DNA of 64,000 bases from Streptomyces sp. RPT161. Lineage in GTDB: Bacteria; Actinomycetota; Actinomycetes; Streptomycetales; Streptomycetaceae. The stretch is taken from NCBI RefSeq assembly GCF_027533845.1, contig NZ_JAPZVN010000002.1, positions 186,001-250,000 on the forward strand, in the 5' to 3' direction. Positions 18,383 to 26,816 of this stretch are shown here, one piece after another. Every line of letters begins with the position of its first letter. Position 1 is the stretch's first letter. The notes below the pieces were generated by a model. That model worked only from the letters and a program-made list of their open reading frames with translations, was not told where the DNA came from and ran no database searches. The position numbers were made by a program, and so were the translations under genes.

Positions 18383-18458
18383 CGCACCAGCCCGTTCGTC
18401 GCTCGGCTTTGGCGGGCACCTACCCGGCCTCGCGGTGATCAGCCTAGGTCCGGGCCGT

Positions 18459-19295
18459 TCACTCGTCGATTCCGGAACGTTCCACTCCGGCGACGATGAA
18501 GCGCTGTAGCACGACGAACACCACCAGCAGCGGCAGGATCGACACGGCCGCCGCGATGAACATCTCGTGCAGGTTGACCGTCTGCCCGGTGTTGAACGTG
18601 GCCAGCGCCACCTGCACCGTCCAGGACTGCTGGTCCTGGCCGATCACCAGCGGCCACAGGAAGGCGTTCCACGAGCCGATGAAGACGATGGTGCCGACCG
18701 CGGCGAAGACCGGCGCCGAGTTGGGCACCACGACCCGCCAGTACGTACGCCAGTAGCCGAGCCCGTCCACCCGCGCCGCGTCCTCCAACTCCCGTGGAAA
18801 GCCCAGGAAGTACTGCCGGAACAGGAACGCCGCGAACGCGCTGAACAGCGTGGGCACGATCAGCCCGCGCAGCGTCGAGATCCAGCCGAGAGTGGAGACC
18901 AGCACGAAGCTGGGGACGAAGGTGACCGCCGACGGGATCATCAGGGTGCCGAGGATCCCGTAGAAGACCTGGTTGGCCCAGGGGTACGGGATGCGGGCCA
19001 GCCCGTATCCGGCCAGCGAGGCCAGCAGCAGCGTTCCGGCGGTGGTCGCTGCCGCGATCCGGGTGGAGTTCCACAGCGCGTGCAGCATCGGCACCGAAGG
19101 ATCGTCGAACAGTTCGCGGACGTTGCCCCACCGCACGTGTGTGGGGAAGAAGGTCCAGTGGGCCCCGGTGATGTCGGACTCGCCGGCCAGTCCGTTCCGT
19201 ACCAGCAGGTAGAACGGGATCAGGAACAGCACGGCGAGTGCGACCAGGATGACCAGCCGCAGCGCCCGCGCGAACCCGCGCAAGCCGTCGCCCAT
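18459..19295 (-). CDS. Carbohydrate ABC transporter permease (MalG type)
   Basis: This 278-residue inner-membrane protein has six predicted helices and the EAA loop (LEDAARVDGLGYWRTYWRVVVP, near residue 190) that docks the ATPase. The N-terminal helix and length fit the MalG-like partner of binding-protein-dependent sugar importers. Its ATG shares one base with the stop of the upstream permease (TGATG), so the pair is translationally coupled. It is the last gene of the importer operon. No ATP-binding subunit is encoded here. Confidence 0.92.
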   Translation of the reverse strand: MGDGLRGFARALRLVILVALAVLFLIPFYLLVRNGLAGESDITGAHWTFFPTHVRWGNVRELFDDPSVPMLHALWNSTRIAAATTAGTLLLASLAGYGLARIPYPWANQVFYGILGTLMIPSAVTFVPSFVLVSTLGWISTLRGLIVPTLFSAFAAFLFRQYFLGFPRELEDAARVDGLGYWRTYWRVVVPNSAPVFAAVGTIVFIGSWNAFLWPLVIGQDQQSWTVQVALATFNTGQTVNLHEMFIAAAVSILPLLVVFVVLQRFIVAGVERSGIDE

Positions 19296-20209
19296 CACGC
19301 CTCCTTGCGGCCGAGGCCGAACCAGCGTGCCTGCGCCACCGTGACCACCGCGATGATCAGCGCGAGCACCACCGCGCCCGCGCTGCCCAGCCCGAGGTCC
19401 TGGCCCTGCCCGAGCGCCACGTAGTACAGGTAGACCAGCGGCGGCCGGGCGTACGGTGGATAGCCGCGGGCGCTGGACAGCAGGTTGTAGAACTCGTCGA
19501 ACGCCTGGAACGCGTTGATCACCAGCAGCAGCACCACCGCCACCGAGGTGGCCCGCAGCTGCGGGAAGGTGATGTACCGGAAGACCTGCCAGCCGGGCCG
19601 GGCGCCGTCCACCGCCGCCGCCTCGTACAGCGTGCTCGGGATGCGCTGCAGACCGGCCAGGAACAGCACCAGGTAGAAGCCGGCCTGCAACCACAGTCGT
19701 ACGGTCACGATCACCACCCAGTACCAGGGCGGACGGGTGGTCGACAGCCAGGCGACCTGATCCGCGCCGAACCAGCCGAGAACGGTGTTCGCCAGCCCGA
19801 ACCGCACCCCGTTGAAGATCGACAGCTTCCAGACCATCGAGGCGACGACGTACGAGCAGGCGGTCGGCAGGAAGAACACCGAGCGGAAGAACGCACGGGC
19901 GAACCGCAGCCGGTTGACCATCAGCGCCAGGCCGAGCGAGAGCGCGTACGTCGCCGGGACGATGAACAGCGAGAACACCGCGAAGGTGGCCAGGCTGGAG
20001 GTGAAGGCCGAATCCGACAGTATCGCGGTGTAGTTGGCGAACCCGACGAAACGGGTGGGCGTCACCGTGTTGTGGGCGTCGAAGAAGCTGAGCGTGATGC
20101 TCCACAGCAGCGGTACGTAGCCGAAGACGGTCAGCCCGATCACGAACGGGCCGGTGAACACCCAGAACCACAGGTAGCGCCGCTGCGGCCCGAGCAGTCG
20201 GGTCAGCAT
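19295..20209 (-). CDS. Sugar ABC transporter permease (MalF type)
   Basis: The protein has 304 residues and six helices starting near residue 14 (LWFWVFTGPFVIGLTVFGYV). The EAA loop is LYEAAAVDGARPGWQVFRYITFP near residue 210. This is the usual first permease of CUT1-type sugar importers. It starts 4 bases after the end of the binding-protein gene and overlaps the next permease by one base. The sugar cannot be told from the permease alone. Confidence 0.92.
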   Translation of the reverse strand: MLTRLLGPQRRYLWFWVFTGPFVIGLTVFGYVPLLWSITLSFFDAHNTVTPTRFVGFANYTAILSDSAFTSSLATFAVFSLFIVPATYALSLGLALMVNRLRFARAFFRSVFFLPTACSYVVASMVWKLSIFNGVRFGLANTVLGWFGADQVAWLSTTRPPWYWVVIVTVRLWLQAGFYLVLFLAGLQRIPSTLYEAAAVDGARPGWQVFRYITFPQLRATSVAVVLLLVINAFQAFDEFYNLLSSARGYPPYARPPLVYLYYVALGQGQDLGLGSAGAVVLALIIAVVTVAQARWFGLGRKEA

Positions 20210-20213
20210 CCGC

Positions 20214-21515
20214 TCAGCCCGACTTGCGGCGCACGCGCTGGAGTTCGGCGTTGACCGTGGCCACCGCCGATCTCACCTGCGCCGCCGGGTCGGCGCCGTC
20301 CTTGATGATCCGACTGACCGCGTCCGCCAGCGCCACCTGCGACCTGGGCGTCCACAGCAGCGGAAGCGCGTGCCCGTGGTCGGTGCTGAACCGTACGGCG
20401 TCGGCCGCCGCGCCCGAGCGCAGCTTCGCCGCCTTCCTCGCCAGGGAGAGCCGGGCCGGGATGTGGAATCCGTAGGAGAGCGCGAAGTCCTCCTGGTAGT
20501 CGGTGCGATCCACCCACAGCCACTTCACGTACGCCTTGGCCGCGTCGATGTGCCTGCCGCGCGCGCTGACCGCCGAGGCGTAGGCGCCCACCGGCACGGC
20601 CGGGCTTCCGGCGGTGCCGTCCTGGGGGAACGGCAGCACACCGAAGTCATCGCCGAGCGCCTTGCCGATCTGCGGCAGCGCCCACAGTCCCGTCCACTGC
20701 ATGGCGGTCAGCCCCTGGGTGAACGCCGACGGGTCGGACCAGTCCGCGGGTGCGCCGAGCAGCAGTGATCCGCTGGCGTACAGGGTGTGCAGCTTGCCCA
20801 GGGTCCGCGCGGCGGCCGGGTCGTCGAATCCGGCCTTCCCGTCGTCGGTGACCAGCCGCAGCCCGGCGGCGACCAGCGGGATGCCGCCCTGGCCGAGCAC
20901 ACCGGCGCCACCGTCGTTGCCGAGGAACAGGCCCTTGGTGTCCTTGCCGGTCAGCGCGTGGGCGGCGGCCACCAACTCGTCCAGCGTCCGCGGGGGTTGG
21001 ACGCCCGCCCTGGCCAGCAGGCTCCTGCGGTAGTACAGCATCTGCATGTCGATGGCCTGCGGAACGCCGTAGACCCTGCCCTGGTACGTCTTCGGCTCCA
21101 GCACCGCCGGGTTGAAGTCGGCGCGGACGTCCTTGACCAGGTCGGTGAGGTCCACCACCTGGCCGCCCTGGATCTGGTCGATGGACGGTCCGCTGTCCTC
21201 GAACACATCGGGACCGGCATCGGTGAGCAGCGCGGCGGCGGTCTGCTGGTCGTAGTCACCGGGCCGCCACTGGACGGTGACCCCGGCCGGCCGGTACGCG
21301 GCCGCGTACCGGCGTACGGCCTGCTCGGTGCCCGGCTCGCCGTACTGGTGGTACCACTGCGACAGCGCGGGACCACTGCCCGAACCACCGCCGCCGCGAC
21401 CGGTGTTCGACCCGCAGGCGGCGGCGAGCGCGCCGGTGAGTGCCAGGCCGCCGCCGAGTCCGAGCAGTCGGCGGCGGGAGAGCGCGGGAAGCGTGCTGTG
21501 CTGCGGCTCCGACAT
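20214..21515 (-). CDS. Extracellular sugar-binding lipoprotein (ABC importer), Tat signal
   Basis: This 433-residue solute-binding protein has a twin-arginine motif SRRRLLGLGG at residues 13-22 and a lipobox LAAAC ending at Cys34, so it is probably exported folded and lipid-anchored. The mature part fits the bacterial family-1 sugar-binding fold (GPDVFEDSGPSIDQIQGG, LVAAAHALTGKDTKG, NGDGG-like loops). It heads an operon with two permeases. In streptomycetes such importers commonly use the shared ATPase MsiK encoded elsewhere, which would explain the missing ATPase gene. A 15-base palindrome lies just upstream of the start. Confidence 0.9.
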   Translation of the reverse strand: MSEPQHSTLPALSRRRLLGLGGGLALTGALAAACGSNTGRGGGGSGSGPALSQWYHQYGEPGTEQAVRRYAAAYRPAGVTVQWRPGDYDQQTAAALLTDAGPDVFEDSGPSIDQIQGGQVVDLTDLVKDVRADFNPAVLEPKTYQGRVYGVPQAIDMQMLYYRRSLLARAGVQPPRTLDELVAAAHALTGKDTKGLFLGNDGGAGVLGQGGIPLVAAGLRLVTDDGKAGFDDPAAARTLGKLHTLYASGSLLLGAPADWSDPSAFTQGLTAMQWTGLWALPQIGKALGDDFGVLPFPQDGTAGSPAVPVGAYASAVSARGRHIDAAKAYVKWLWVDRTDYQEDFALSYGFHIPARLSLARKAAKLRSGAAADAVRFSTDHGHALPLLWTPRSQVALADAVSRIIKDGADPAAQVRSAVATVNAELQRVRRKSG

Positions 21516-21536
21516 GGTCTAGAAGTATCGCCCGGT

Positions 21537-21551
21537 TGCGTGTGACACGCA
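21537..21551. promoter_or_regulatory. Candidate operator upstream of the sugar importer
   Basis: TGCGTGT-G-ACACGCA is a perfect 15-base palindrome centred 29 bases upstream of the binding-protein start. The odd-centred form fits a LacI- or GntR-type dimer site. No such regulator gene is adjacent, so the partner is unknown. Confidence 0.55.
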
Positions 21552-21570
21552 TTGCGAACACGTGAATTGG

Positions 21571-22525
21571 TCAGCGCCATTCCACCGCGAAGGCGCGGGC
21601 CGGGTTGGCGACGAAGAACGCGTTCGCCACCTCCTCGCCCAACTCACCGACGATGCGCGGCCGGAGTACCCGCAGCAGGAACGGCATGCCGGGGCCGCCA
21701 CCGGAGGAGGCCCGCGCCGCGGCGGTCGTGGTGTCCGCGCCGATCAGAACCTGGTCCGCGCGGCCCGACGCGGCCAGCGTCACCAGCGAGTCGAACAGCC
21801 GCCAGTCCGTCGCGTGGTTGGCCCGTGACGGCCCGTCGAACGCCAGGAACGCACCGGATTCCGCCGCCTCCCGCTGCACCCGCAGATCGGGGGAGCGGTT
21901 GAGGTGGCCGAGGACCACCGAGGCCGGCGGCACCGCCAACCGCCCGCACAGCAGGTCGAGTACGTCCAGCGGCGCGGTGCCCAGCTCATGGTGAACGGCG
22001 ATCGGCGCGCCGGTCGCGTGGTGTGCCTCGGCGGCGGCCGTCATCACCTGCCGGGCGTGCGCGTCCAGCCCGTGGAACACCGGCGACCTTGATCAGGCCG
22101 GCCCTCACCGGTTCGGCCGGACCGTCCGGGTCCTCGTCCCGGCGTACGCCCTCGGTGAGTTCGGCCACGAAGAGTTCGGCGAGCCGGTGCGTCACGCGCT
22201 CCAGCACGCCGGGCGCGCAGTGGGCGGCCTGGTGCAGGCCGGTGGCAGCGACGATGTGTACGCCCGCGTCGCGGGAGACCTGGGGGAGCGCGTCGGTGCG
22301 GCGGGCGGTGCCGAACGGCGACCACTGCACGACCGCCTGCCCGCCCAACTCCCGGAAGGCGCACAGCTCCTGGGTGGCCGCCTCCGGGTCGTCCAGCTCC
22401 TGGCCGGGCAGTTGCGGGCTGCGGAAGAACAGGTGGTCATGGGCGTCGCAGACGCCCAGCTCGGCGGCGGGGATGTCACCGAGCACGGTACGGACGGCGG
22501 CCCGCGCGGGCTGGCTCTGTCGCAT
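21571..22525 (-). pseudogene. Phosphotriesterase-family amidohydrolase, frameshifted
   Basis: Two overlapping frames together give one phosphotriesterase-family metal hydrolase. The first part (from ATG 22525) contains the HxH-type motif GVCDAHDHLFF and runs to AGLIKVAG, where the Lys is the expected bridging carbamylated residue. At about 22077-22085 the frame must shift to continue with FHGLDAHARQVMTAAAEAHHATGAPIAVH (given here as a description of two adjoining pieces) and then VVLGHLNRSPD and VLIGADTTT to 21571. Each frame alone lacks half of the metal site. One base too many or two too few at this point explains it. It lies upstream of the sugar importer on the same strand and may once have fed it. 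Confidence 0.75.
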
Positions 22526-22623
22526 CGCGGCTTTCCGTTCGGGTGGCGGGGGCCGGGACGCGTGCCCGGCCGTCAACGATCACGCCGTTACACGGTAAGG
22601 GCGGCGCGCTCGGGTGGGCGGCG

Positions 22624-23379
22624 TCAGTCCGTGGCGTCGCTCGCGGGGGACCAGATACTGATGACGCCGGGGAGCTCGGACAACTCCGAGACCAGATGGT
22701 GCACCTCGCCCCGGCCCTCGATGGACAGCCGCACCTCGGAGGTGCCCGCGGGCCGCTCGTGCTCCTCCTCGTCCTCCAGCCAGGGGGCGTGCTCCACCCG
22801 TACGTCCACCACCCGGAAGCCCTCTCCGGTGCACCGCTCCAGGACGCGCGGCAGCACACCGCCGCCCGAACGGTAGGCGAGCAGCAGCTGGGCGTGCTCG
22901 GCCGCGGAGACGCTCGGGAAGCGGCGGGTTATCAGCGGATAGCCGCGGATCACCAGGAAGTGCCCGAACGTCGCGGCGACCGCCAGCAGGGGCAGCCCGC
23001 CGCCGCAGGCCATGCCCACGCCACAGGTCAGCCAGATGGTGGCGGCGGTGGTCAGACCGCGCACCGTGTGTCGGTGGACGAAGATGATCCCGCCGCCGAT
23101 GAAGCCGATGCCGGAGATGATCTGCGCGGCCACCCGCGAGGGGTCGAAGGAGACGTGTTGCAGGGCCAGCACGCCGTTGAAGCCGTGCTGGGAGACCTCC
23201 ATGAACAACGCGCTGCCGACCCCGACCAGGGTGTGGGTCCGCAGCCCGGCACTCTTCTGCCGGATCGCCCGCTCCAGGCCGATCAGTGTGGAGAGCACCA
23301 GCGCGAGCCCCAGCTCGGCCAACTGCCGCAGGCCCTGCCCGGCGGCCGGATCCCACAGCGGCAGCGCGATCGTCCGCAT
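22624..23379 (-). CDS. MgtC/SapB-family membrane protein
   Basis: The protein has 251 residues. The N-terminal 150 form the MgtC membrane domain with about five helices and the family marks LSTLIGLERAIRQKSAGLRTHTLVGVGSALFM and the glycine-rich ISGIGFIGGGIIF. The C-terminal 90 residues form a soluble ACT-like domain. Such proteins are linked to growth at low magnesium or acid stress. The start is firm: GGAGGTGA lies 4 bases before the ATG. A 7-base inverted repeat (23425-23447) sits just upstream. It seems to be a single-gene unit. Confidence 0.9.
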   Translation of the reverse strand: MRTIALPLWDPAAGQGLRQLAELGLALVLSTLIGLERAIRQKSAGLRTHTLVGVGSALFMEVSQHGFNGVLALQHVSFDPSRVAAQIISGIGFIGGGIIFVHRHTVRGLTTAATIWLTCGVGMACGGGLPLLAVAATFGHFLVIRGYPLITRRFPSVSAAEHAQLLLAYRSGGGVLPRVLERCTGEGFRVVDVRVEHAPWLEDEEEHERPAGTSEVRLSIEGRGEVHHLVSELSELPGVISIWSPASDATD

Positions 23380-23424
23380 CGGTCACCTCCCAACCGAGAA
23401 TGTGTGGTCGAGCCTATCCCCGGA

Positions 23425-23447
23425 GGCTGACAATCGGTCAGTCAGCC
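23425..23447. promoter_or_regulatory. Inverted repeat upstream of mgtC-like gene
   Basis: GGCTGAC (23425-23431) and GTCAGCC (23441-23447) are perfect complements 9 bases apart, with further TCAG repeats in the loop. It lies 46 bases upstream of the MgtC-like start and 190 bases before the divergent esterase gene. It may be an operator or a leader hairpin. Confidence 0.35.
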
Positions 23448-23636
23448 AACTCCAATGGCTCGCGCGGGTAGGCGTTCGACCGGGTATGTCTGGAATGAGG
23501 TGAAAGGCCGGGTGCGGGTGGGGCGGACCGTAAAGGTGGGGAAAGCTCGCTGCAAAGTGGAGTAAACCAATCCGAACGGATTTCCGTCTCTTCTCTTGAG
23601 AAGGACTGCCCGAAGCCTGAAGAGAGAGCGACGACC

Positions 23637-24764
23637 GTGGGACTCACGTCCAAAGTGTTCTTCATAGTGCTGGTGATCATCGCGGTAGCGGTGGTCGCCG
23701 CCGCGCTATGGCTGTGGCCGCGCGCCGCCAAGCAGGGTCCGGTGCCGTGGCTCGGTCGGCTCGGGCTGATCGCCGCGACGCAGGTCGCCATCCTGGGCGT
23801 CATCCTCGTCGCCGCCAACAACAACTTCGGGTTCTACTCCTCCTGGAACGACCTGCTCGGCAACCCCGAGGGCCAGCAGCTCGTGGACGCGGGCCACACC
23901 ACCGACGGGCGGCCGGTCAGCCTGGTCGTCCAGGGCAAGACCGACGCCGGGCTCAAGGGCGGCAAGACCAAGGCCGGTGAGGTCGAGGCGGTCACCTTCC
24001 GCGGCCCGTCCTCCGGGCTGACCACCGACGGCTTCGTCTACCTGCCGCCGCAGTACTTCCAGAAGGGCCACGAGAAGGACAAGTTCCCGGTCGTCGTCGC
24101 ACTCACCGGCTACCCGGGCGTGGCGAAGAACCTGATCACCGGGCTGAAGATCCCGCGCACCGTCTCAGATGACATCGTGGCCAAGAAGATCAAGCCGACC
24201 ATCTACGTGATGGTGCGGCCCGCCATCGTGCCGGGCCGGGACACCAACTGCACCGACGTCCCCGGCGGCCCGCAGGCGCTGACCTTCTTCAACCAGGACC
24301 TGCCGATGGCGATCGCCAGCCAGTACCGCACCAGCGACACCCCCGGCACCTGGGGCGCCGTCGGCGACTCCACCGGCGGCTACTGCGCGCTGAAGTTCCC
24401 CATGACCAACCCCACCCGGTACGGCGCGGGCGCCAGCCTGTCCGGTGACTACTTCGCCCGGCAGGACCACGACACCGGTGACCTCTACGCGGGCAGCGCC
24501 CAGGTAAAGCGGGAGAACGACCTGATCTGGCGCATGGAGCACCTGCCCGCCCCGCCGGTCTCGCTTCTGCTGACCAGCAGCAAGAAGGGCGAGGACAACT
24601 ACGGTCCCACCATGAAGTTCGTGTCGAAGGCCAAGGCGCCCACCAGGATCGACACGCTGATCCGCGACGAGGGCGGCCACAACTTCAAGACCTGGCGCGC
24701 CGAGTACCCCGAGGTCATCCTCTGGCTGGACAAGCAGCTTTCGGCCCGCGCCCAGCAGCCGTAG
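23637..24764 (+). CDS. Membrane-anchored esterase, antigen-85-like alpha/beta hydrolase
   Basis: This 375-residue protein has two N-terminal hydrophobic segments (about residues 5-27 and 40-60), which place the catalytic domain outside the membrane. The hydrolase part fits the putative-esterase (EstD/antigen 85) family. DGFVYLPPQYFQ starts the fold, VVVALTGYPG gives the oxyanion strand, and the nucleophile elbow is GDSTGG. A late Asp/His pair lies in RDEGGHNFKTW. In actinobacteria such enzymes act on envelope lipids or esters. The GTG at 23637 follows AGAGAGAG. An AATCCG-AA-CGGATT palindrome (23569-23582) lies 54 bases upstream. Confidence 0.85.
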   Translation: MGLTSKVFFIVLVIIAVAVVAAALWLWPRAAKQGPVPWLGRLGLIAATQVAILGVILVAANNNFGFYSSWNDLLGNPEGQQLVDAGHTTDGRPVSLVVQGKTDAGLKGGKTKAGEVEAVTFRGPSSGLTTDGFVYLPPQYFQKGHEKDKFPVVVALTGYPGVAKNLITGLKIPRTVSDDIVAKKIKPTIYVMVRPAIVPGRDTNCTDVPGGPQALTFFNQDLPMAIASQYRTSDTPGTWGAVGDSTGGYCALKFPMTNPTRYGAGASLSGDYFARQDHDTGDLYAGSAQVKRENDLIWRMEHLPAPPVSLLLTSSKKGEDNYGPTMKFVSKAKAPTRIDTLIRDEGGHNFKTWRAEYPEVILWLDKQLSARAQQP

Positions 24765-24791
24765 CGGCGACTAGCGGCGACGGTTCTTCCA

Positions 24792-24844
24792 GACAGCCCG
24801 AGGGCCTGTCCGCAACTAATTCGCGGACAGGCCCTCAGGCTGTC
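24792..24844. terminator. Long hairpin between convergent esterase and rodlin genes
   Basis: Inner arms of 14 bases (24800-24813 and 24823-24836; GAGGGCCTGTCCGC and its complement) are extended by GACAGCC (24792-24798) and GGCTGTC (24838-24844) after a small internal mismatch. The loop is AT-rich. It lies between two converging genes and can serve both. Confidence 0.8.
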
Positions 24845-24959
24845 AGGCGCGGTTAGTCCGCTTATTGCGTGATTGCTTATGCGGTACGCGTCACAAAAAC
24901 CGGGGACCCCCAGCCGCCGACGGAAAGCCGACGGCCAGGGAGCTCCCAGGATGAGACGG

Positions 24960-25367
24960 TCAGTGGTTGGCCGCGCCGTTCCCGGACAGAACGGGGATGT
25001 TGTCCAGGATGTGCGACAGCGGGGCATCGCCCTGGCTGAAGCTGGAGTTCTCCGTGCACATCTGGCTGCCGTTCTGGTTGATGATGTCCTGCAGCTGGAC
25101 GTTGATGGGCACGAGGTTGACGATGGGAACGTTGGCCTGGACGTTCCTGATCGGGATTGCGATGCACGGCTTGTTGAGCGTGCCCTGGACCAGGCCGATC
25201 TGCGGGCTCATGTAGCCGCCCGTGGTCGTGTTCCCGTACCTCTGCTCCGAGCCGTTGCCGTTGGCGGAGTTGGGGCCGTGGTCGTCGCCGATGGCCATCG
25301 CCGGCGCGGCAGAGACACCAACGATGGAAGTGACCACCGCAGCTGTAGCGAGAATCTTCTTGATCAC
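24960..25367 (-). CDS. Rodlin, aerial-hyphae surface protein
   Basis: This is a 135-residue secreted protein with a Sec signal cleaved after AMA (about residue 25). The mature part matches rodlins RdlA/RdlB: IGDDHGPNSANGNGSEQRYGN, GGYMSPQIGLVQGTLNKPC and the end PLSHILDNIPVLSGNGAANH, with two cysteines. Rodlins organise chaplin fibrils into rodlets on aerial hyphae and spores. Start is GTG at 25367 with AAGGAA 8 bases upstream. Only one rodlin gene is present here, while S. coelicolor has an adjacent pair. No chaplin gene is nearby. Expression is expected in aerial growth. Confidence 0.9.
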   Translation of the reverse strand: MIKKILATAAVVTSIVGVSAAPAMAIGDDHGPNSANGNGSEQRYGNTTTGGYMSPQIGLVQGTLNKPCIAIPIRNVQANVPIVNLVPINVQLQDIINQNGSQMCTENSSFSQGDAPLSHILDNIPVLSGNGAANH

Positions 25368-25421
25368 GCGAGTTTTTCCTTCCGATCCTGGAGCGCCCCA
25401 CTACCGGAGCAGACTGCACAA

Positions 25422-25467
25422 CTCCCGGCGCAAGGAGAAGTTCCTATCGTTCACCCTCCCGGCGCAA
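25422..25467. repeat. 12-base direct repeat upstream of the rodlin gene
   Basis: CTCCCGGCGCAA occurs at 25422-25433 and again at 25456-25467, 34 bases apart, about 55-100 bases upstream of the rodlin start. It may mark two regulator sites in the rodlin promoter. It could also be chance in GC-rich DNA. Confidence 0.35.
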
Positions 25468-25619
25468 TTTCATGCGCCACCGGAGTGTGCAATTCGTGTA
25501 AGGGAATCCGCTGCTGTGTTCGTGCTCCGTACGCATTCCGCCACGCCTCCCGGGAGGCGCCCGCGGCGGCCTGGGGCGCGACCCGGGACGGCCGGCGGTG
25601 CTGGGCGTAGGATTCCCGG

Positions 25620-25784
25620 GTGGCGTCTGAGGCAGAGGAACCCGAGGAGCCGCTGGTCACCATCGCGCCGTACGCGCCGCCGCCGCCGGATCCGCTGGAC
25701 CGGCCGTGGGTCGGGCCGATGTTCGTCATCGGCGTTCCGGTGGCCCTGGCGGTGGTCGTCTTCCTCTTCCTGCTGCTCCGCTAG
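25620..25784 (+). CDS. Small single-pass membrane protein (54 aa), unknown function
   Basis: An ORF from GTG 25620 to TAG 25782-25784 codes for 54 residues. An acidic start (VASEAEEPEEP) leads to a proline-rich linker (APPPPDPLDRPW). One hydrophobic segment (about residues 34-52, FVIGVPVALAVVVFLFLLL) ends at a single arginine. An in-frame stop at 25608 leaves GTG 25620 as the only sensible start, and AGGA lies 7 bases upstream. Codon usage is strongly GC3-rich. The layout suggests a small tail- or signal-anchored envelope protein. I do not recognise the family. Confidence 0.6.
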   Translation: MASEAEEPEEPLVTIAPYAPPPPDPLDRPWVGPMFVIGVPVALAVVVFLFLLLR

Positions 25785-26029
25785 CGCCGCCGGGACCTCG
25801 CCGACGTCGCGCACGCGCGGGTCGCCGTGTACATCCAGGTGGCGGGCAGCAGTGCCAACCTACAAGCGGCCGCGGTCAGTTGGGCGGTGCTCCGCCCCCC
25901 TTGCGCGTCCTCGGCAGCAGCGCACGTATGCGTTCGCGCATCCCCATGACCCCCGTTGTCGTCGTTCACCGGGGATCACCGACGCCGCTGCGGCGCGGGC
26001 CGGTTCCGGTGGTGGCATGATGACGGACC

Positions 26030-26467
26030 ATGGACGCTGGCCGCCTGCCCGTATTCGTGTACGGCACGCTGCGTCCCGGCGAGGCCAACCATGGGCTGCT
26101 GCTCGGCCGCACCGCCGCCGCGACGCCCGCCGTACTCCCCGGTGCGCTGCTGTACGAGGGGCCCGGCTATCCGTACGCCGTGGACGATCCGGGCGGCGGC
26201 GAGATCCGCGGTGAGCTGATCGATCCGCTGCCCGAGGTGTACGAGGCGGTGCTGGCGGATCTGGACCGCCTTGAGGAGTACGTGCCGGGTGCGCCCGGCA
26301 ACCTCTACGATCGCCTTGCCCGCGAGGTCCGCGTGGCGGCCGGGCACGTCCGCCCGGCCTGGGTCTACCTGGCCGGCACCGCGACGGCCCGCGCCCTGCG
26401 GGCCGACGGCGTCCCCGTCCGGGGCGGGGACTGGCGCCGGCGGCGCCTTCCCGGCGCTCCGGGGTAG
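26030..26467 (+). CDS. Gamma-glutamylcyclotransferase-like protein (AIG2 family)
   Basis: This 145-residue protein has the family substrate loop VYGTLRPG at residues 10-17, the strand pattern GALLYEGPGYPYAVD, and the acidic catalytic region LDRLEEYVPG near residue 80. These proteins cyclise gamma-glutamyl compounds or related amines, though many bacterial members are uncharacterised. It appears to be a single gene with no close operon partner. The final 20 residues are very arginine-rich (GGDWRRRRLPG). Confidence 0.87.
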   Translation: MDAGRLPVFVYGTLRPGEANHGLLLGRTAAATPAVLPGALLYEGPGYPYAVDDPGGGEIRGELIDPLPEVYEAVLADLDRLEEYVPGAPGNLYDRLAREVRVAAGHVRPAWVYLAGTATARALRADGVPVRGGDWRRRRLPGAPG

Positions 26468-26569
26468 CGGCGCCCCTCCCGCCGGCCCAACCTCCTTACC
26501 GGAAAAGGCGCTTCACGGAGGACACGTCGGCGCAACGCCGACGCAACTCGCCGTCGGCAGACTTGAGCC

Positions 26570-26746
26570 ATGACGGATGTGACGCCCGAGCCCGAGTCCG
26601 GTTCCGACTTCGATTTCGACGGTGTGTTCGACAGTACGGCGCAGCTCATGTCCCTGGTCTCCCGGCAGCTCAGCGCGCAGCTGACCCGGATAGCCCCGCC
26701 CGGTCGGCGCACCGACGAGACCGCGCGGGCCCGGTCGGCCGCCTGA
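26570..26746 (+). CDS. Small acidic protein (58 aa) upstream of dgt, unknown
   Basis: An ATG at 26570 opens a 58-residue ORF ending at TGA 26744-26746, 70 bases before dgt. The N-terminus is very acidic ([16 protein letters not shown]), followed by an amphipathic helix ([20 protein letters not shown]) and an arginine-rich tail. Codon usage is GC3-rich except at the start. There is no clear ribosome site, so support rests on codon usage and position. I do not recognise the family. Confidence 0.5.
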   Translation: MTDVTPEPESGSDFDFDGVFDSTAQLMSLVSRQLSAQLTRIAPPGRRTDETARARSAA

Positions 26747-26816
26747 CGAGGCCGGAACCGGTCCGGCGCGGCGACGCGCGGGCGCGGCTGTCAGTGGCTG
26801 CGGTTACCGTCGCAGT

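Noticed and set aside
18459-20171. 570-codon frame covering both ABC permeases as one protein
   Set aside because: The upstream half is out of frame with the MalF-like protein. The true layout is two genes joined by a TGATG overlap.
22580-23386. 268-codon frame almost co-extensive with the MgtC-like gene
   Set aside because: The alternative minus frame has no family match. The MgtC frame has the conserved membrane motifs and a perfect ribosome site.
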